Shown piece after piece: positions 63,397 to 64,000 of a stretch of 64,000 nt of DNA. Source of the DNA: Alteromonas oceanisediminis (lineage in GTDB: Bacteria; Pseudomonadota; Gammaproteobacteria; Enterobacterales; Alteromonadaceae); NCBI RefSeq assembly GCF_018474025.1, contig NZ_JAHCTA010000001.1, forward strand, positions 62,001 to 126,000, read 5' to 3'. The position numbers were made by a program, and so were the translations under genes. Each line of letters starts with the position of its first letter. Positions within the stretch are counted from its first letter, which is position 1. The notes under the pieces were generated by a model. That model saw only the letters and a list, made by a program, of their open reading frames with translations, ran no database searches and was not told the DNA's origin.

Positions 63397-64000
63397 CTAT
63401 TTTTTCAGCGCTTTGCGCGCATAACGCTTAAGCAACCCCGGAACATCCAGTATCAACGCGATGCCGCCGTCAGAGGTAATGGTTGCACCGGCCATGCCTG
63501 GGGTGCCCTGTAACAGCGCATCCAGTGGTTTAATCACAACCTCCTCTTGGCCGATAAGCGCGTCAACCACGAAACCGATCTGCTGGGTACCAATTTGAAC
63601 GACGACAACATGGCCCTTGTCTTTTTGCACAGGTTGCTTGTCGTTGCGTTGCAACCATTCACCCAAATAAAACAAGGGGATGGCTTTCGAGCGCACGATC
63701 ATGGTCAACTGACTATCCACGGTATTGGTCTTCGTAATATCCATATTGATGATTTCGTTAACCGCCCCGAGTGGTAGCGCGAAAGTTTGTTTTCCAACAA
63801 TAATCATCAACGTAGGCAATATGGCGAGTGTCAGAGGCACTTTAATATCTAAGCGCGTTCCACGCCCCATCTGAGAATCAATACTGACAGAACCGTTCAA
63901 CTGGTTAATTTTGGTTTTAACCACGTCCATGCCGACACCACGGCCTGACACTTCACTGATTTCGGTCTTGGTCGAGAAACCTGGCGCAAAAATGAGATTG
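63397..64000 (-). CDS. cheA: chemotaxis histidine kinase CheA, C-terminal part
   Basis: C-terminal 200 residues of CheA, cut by the window edge. It begins within the ATP-binding domain (NLIFAPGFSTKTEIS and SGRGVGMDVV, the G1/G2 boxes) and continues into the CheW-like P5 domain (PLTLAILPTLMIIV...LPLGAVNEI). It ends with a Lys-rich tail. The N-terminal Hpt, P2 and dimer domains lie beyond the window. Confidence 0.95.
   Translation of the reverse strand, partial: NLIFAPGFSTKTEISEVSGRGVGMDVVKTKINQLNGSVSIDSQMGRGTRLDIKVPLTLAILPTLMIIVGKQTFALPLGAVNEIINMDITKTNTVDSQLTMIVRSKAIPLFYLGEWLQRNDKQPVQKDKGHVVVVQIGTQQIGFVVDALIGQEEVVIKPLDALLQGTPGMAGATITSDGGIALILDVPGLLKRYARKALKK

Overview
The window looks like a chromosomal segment of a marine gammaproteobacterium, most likely close to Alteromonadales. 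This is judged from gene content and order: prfC-rimI-holD, csrA-alaS-recX beside Ser/Arg tRNAs, pspCBA//pspF-sapABCDF, oadGAB, ParC/ParP-type chemotaxis genes, TyrR/phhA and large TonB-dependent receptors. It is densely coded. No insertion sequence, prophage or CRISPR array was seen. No database search was possible, so family names rest on motifs, length and context.

Region by region. 1-2.4 kb: prfC (partial), rimI, holD. 2.6-6.7 kb: tRNA-Trp and a TPP-riboswitch-controlled thiamine salvage operon (outer-membrane receptor, YkoF-like binding protein, PnuT transporter, kinase-like protein). 6.8-9.4 kb: acyl-CoA thioesterase and tmcA. 9.7-14.7 kb: a complete TonB2/TtpC-type energising operon (DUF3450, TtpC, ExbB, ExbD, TonB, TPR protein). 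15-23.3 kb: the most unusual block, with four 2-oxoglutarate/Fe(II) oxygenase-family genes, a small lipoprotein, a small Sel1-like secreted protein and a 931-residue TonB-dependent receptor. The two small exported proteins share a C-x6-GSN-x5-C motif. 23.4-30.1 kb: amino-acid and aromatic catabolism (tryptophan 2,3-dioxygenase, Leu-type dehydrogenase, Lrp, MaiA, TyrR, PhhA), plus ComFB and the SRP RNA. TyrR-type boxes lie upstream of tyrR, phhA and the large receptor.

30.2-38.3 kb: phage-shock genes with a sigma-54 promoter and pspF running into sapABCDF. 38.3-41.5 kb: Na+-pumping oxaloacetate decarboxylase. 41.9-42.5 kb: two tRNA-Arg and one tRNA-Ser, with repeated fragments of the tRNA-Arg 3' end. 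42.8-46.3 kb: csrA, alaS, recX. 46.4-53.1 kb: a DUF482/FemAB-like protein, an M13 lipoprotein peptidase, an MgtC-like protein and a Kelch/glycosidase-like lipoprotein. 53.4-58.7 kb: a methionine operon (metA, methionine synthase split into two genes, DUF938 methyltransferase) behind four tandem MetJ boxes. 58.7-64 kb: a beta-propeller protein, then DUF2802, cheW, parP, parC, cheB and the 3' part of cheA.

The best candidate for an undescribed system is the 15-23 kb block. A receptor with a perfect TyrR box, a set of hydroxylase-type enzymes and two exported proteins with the same Cys motif sit next to a TonB motor. The operon appears to have leaky terminators between its genes, which suggests graded expression from the receptor promoter.
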